From NCBI GenBank assembly GCA_946480055.1, contig CAMLID010000015.1, forward strand, positions 1-62,920: DNA of 62,920 nt, written 5' to 3'. Positions within the stretch are counted from its first letter, which is position 1; each line of letters begins with the position of its first letter. Made by a program: the position numbers and the translations under genes. Under the pieces are notes generated by a model. It saw only the letters and a list, made by a program, of their open reading frames with translations, was not told where the DNA came from and ran no database searches. Source of the stretch: an uncultured Lysobacter sp. (lineage in GTDB: Bacteria > Pseudomonadota > Gammaproteobacteria > Xanthomonadales > Xanthomonadaceae). Positions 62,906 to 62,920 of this stretch are shown here, piece by piece.

Positions 62906-62920
62906 CGGTAGCGCCTGCTT

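Overview
The window looks like chromosomal DNA of a Lysobacter-type gammaproteobacterium (Xanthomonadaceae). It has very high GC and near-exclusive use of G/C-ending codons. Two large TonB-dependent receptors sit inside polysaccharide-use loci, the block engB / cytochrome c4 / tandem DsbA has a Xanthomonadaceae-like order, and many short GTAG-headed REP palindromes lie between genes. The genus is an inference; no rRNA, tRNA, phage or CRISPR locus was seen.

Pectin locus (about 0.6-17.1 kb). A secreted cupin is followed by kduD, kduI, a LacI-family regulator, a TRAP transporter (dctMQP) with a translationally coupled FAH-fold hydratase, and a divergent PL1 pectate lyase. A minus-strand unit then encodes a TonB-dependent receptor, a second PL1 lyase, a pectin methylesterase and a rhamnogalacturonan acetylesterase-like GDSL hydrolase. 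kdgK is divergent from the receptor. Together they can demethylate, deacetylate and cut pectin, import the products and convert them to 2-keto-3-deoxy-6-phosphogluconate. No KDPG aldolase is in view. A shared ACCGGT-centred operator (13-mer GGTAACCGGTGTC or a close variant) overlaps the kduI promoter, lies in the hydratase/lyase divergent promoter, and recurs inside the first codons of the receptor gene.

Core block (17.1-22.4 kb). An endonuclease/exonuclease/phosphatase-fold protein, three tandem DsbA-like thiol oxidoreductases, a dihaem cytochrome c4 with an Ala/Pro tail, and the ribosome-assembly GTPase EngB. Two clear intrinsic terminators separate the units.

Alpha-glucan locus (22.4-31.5 kb). 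A GH13 alpha-glucosidase is divergent from an operon of TonB-dependent receptor, MFS sugar transporter and secreted GH13 alpha-amylase, followed by a convergent LacI-family regulator. The divergent promoter carries two mirror-image copies of a 14-bp palindrome exactly 73 bp apart.

Housekeeping and accessory genes (31.7-54.8 kb). An oppA-oppB pair without oppCDF, glutamate-cysteine ligase with a structured leader, a TPR membrane protein, PEP carboxylase with an apparently leaderless start, a complete frmRAB formaldehyde operon with its operator, an XRE-type regulator divergent from an FAD oxidoreductase/methyltransferase pair, a 1156-residue beta-propeller amidohydrolase, DegV, a 2-hydroxychromene-2-carboxylate isomerase-like protein, a DUF1761 protein, and a diguanylate cyclase.

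Small-gene island (54.9-58.7 kb). Eight short, lower-GC plus-strand genes: an S24/S26-like protein, a cold-shock/DUF1294 fusion, two VOC proteins, an NTF2-like protein and three hypotheticals. The window ends with a pair of secreted amidohydrolase-family proteins, one of which lacks the metal ligands, a short-form AMP nucleosidase, and an alternating REP array.
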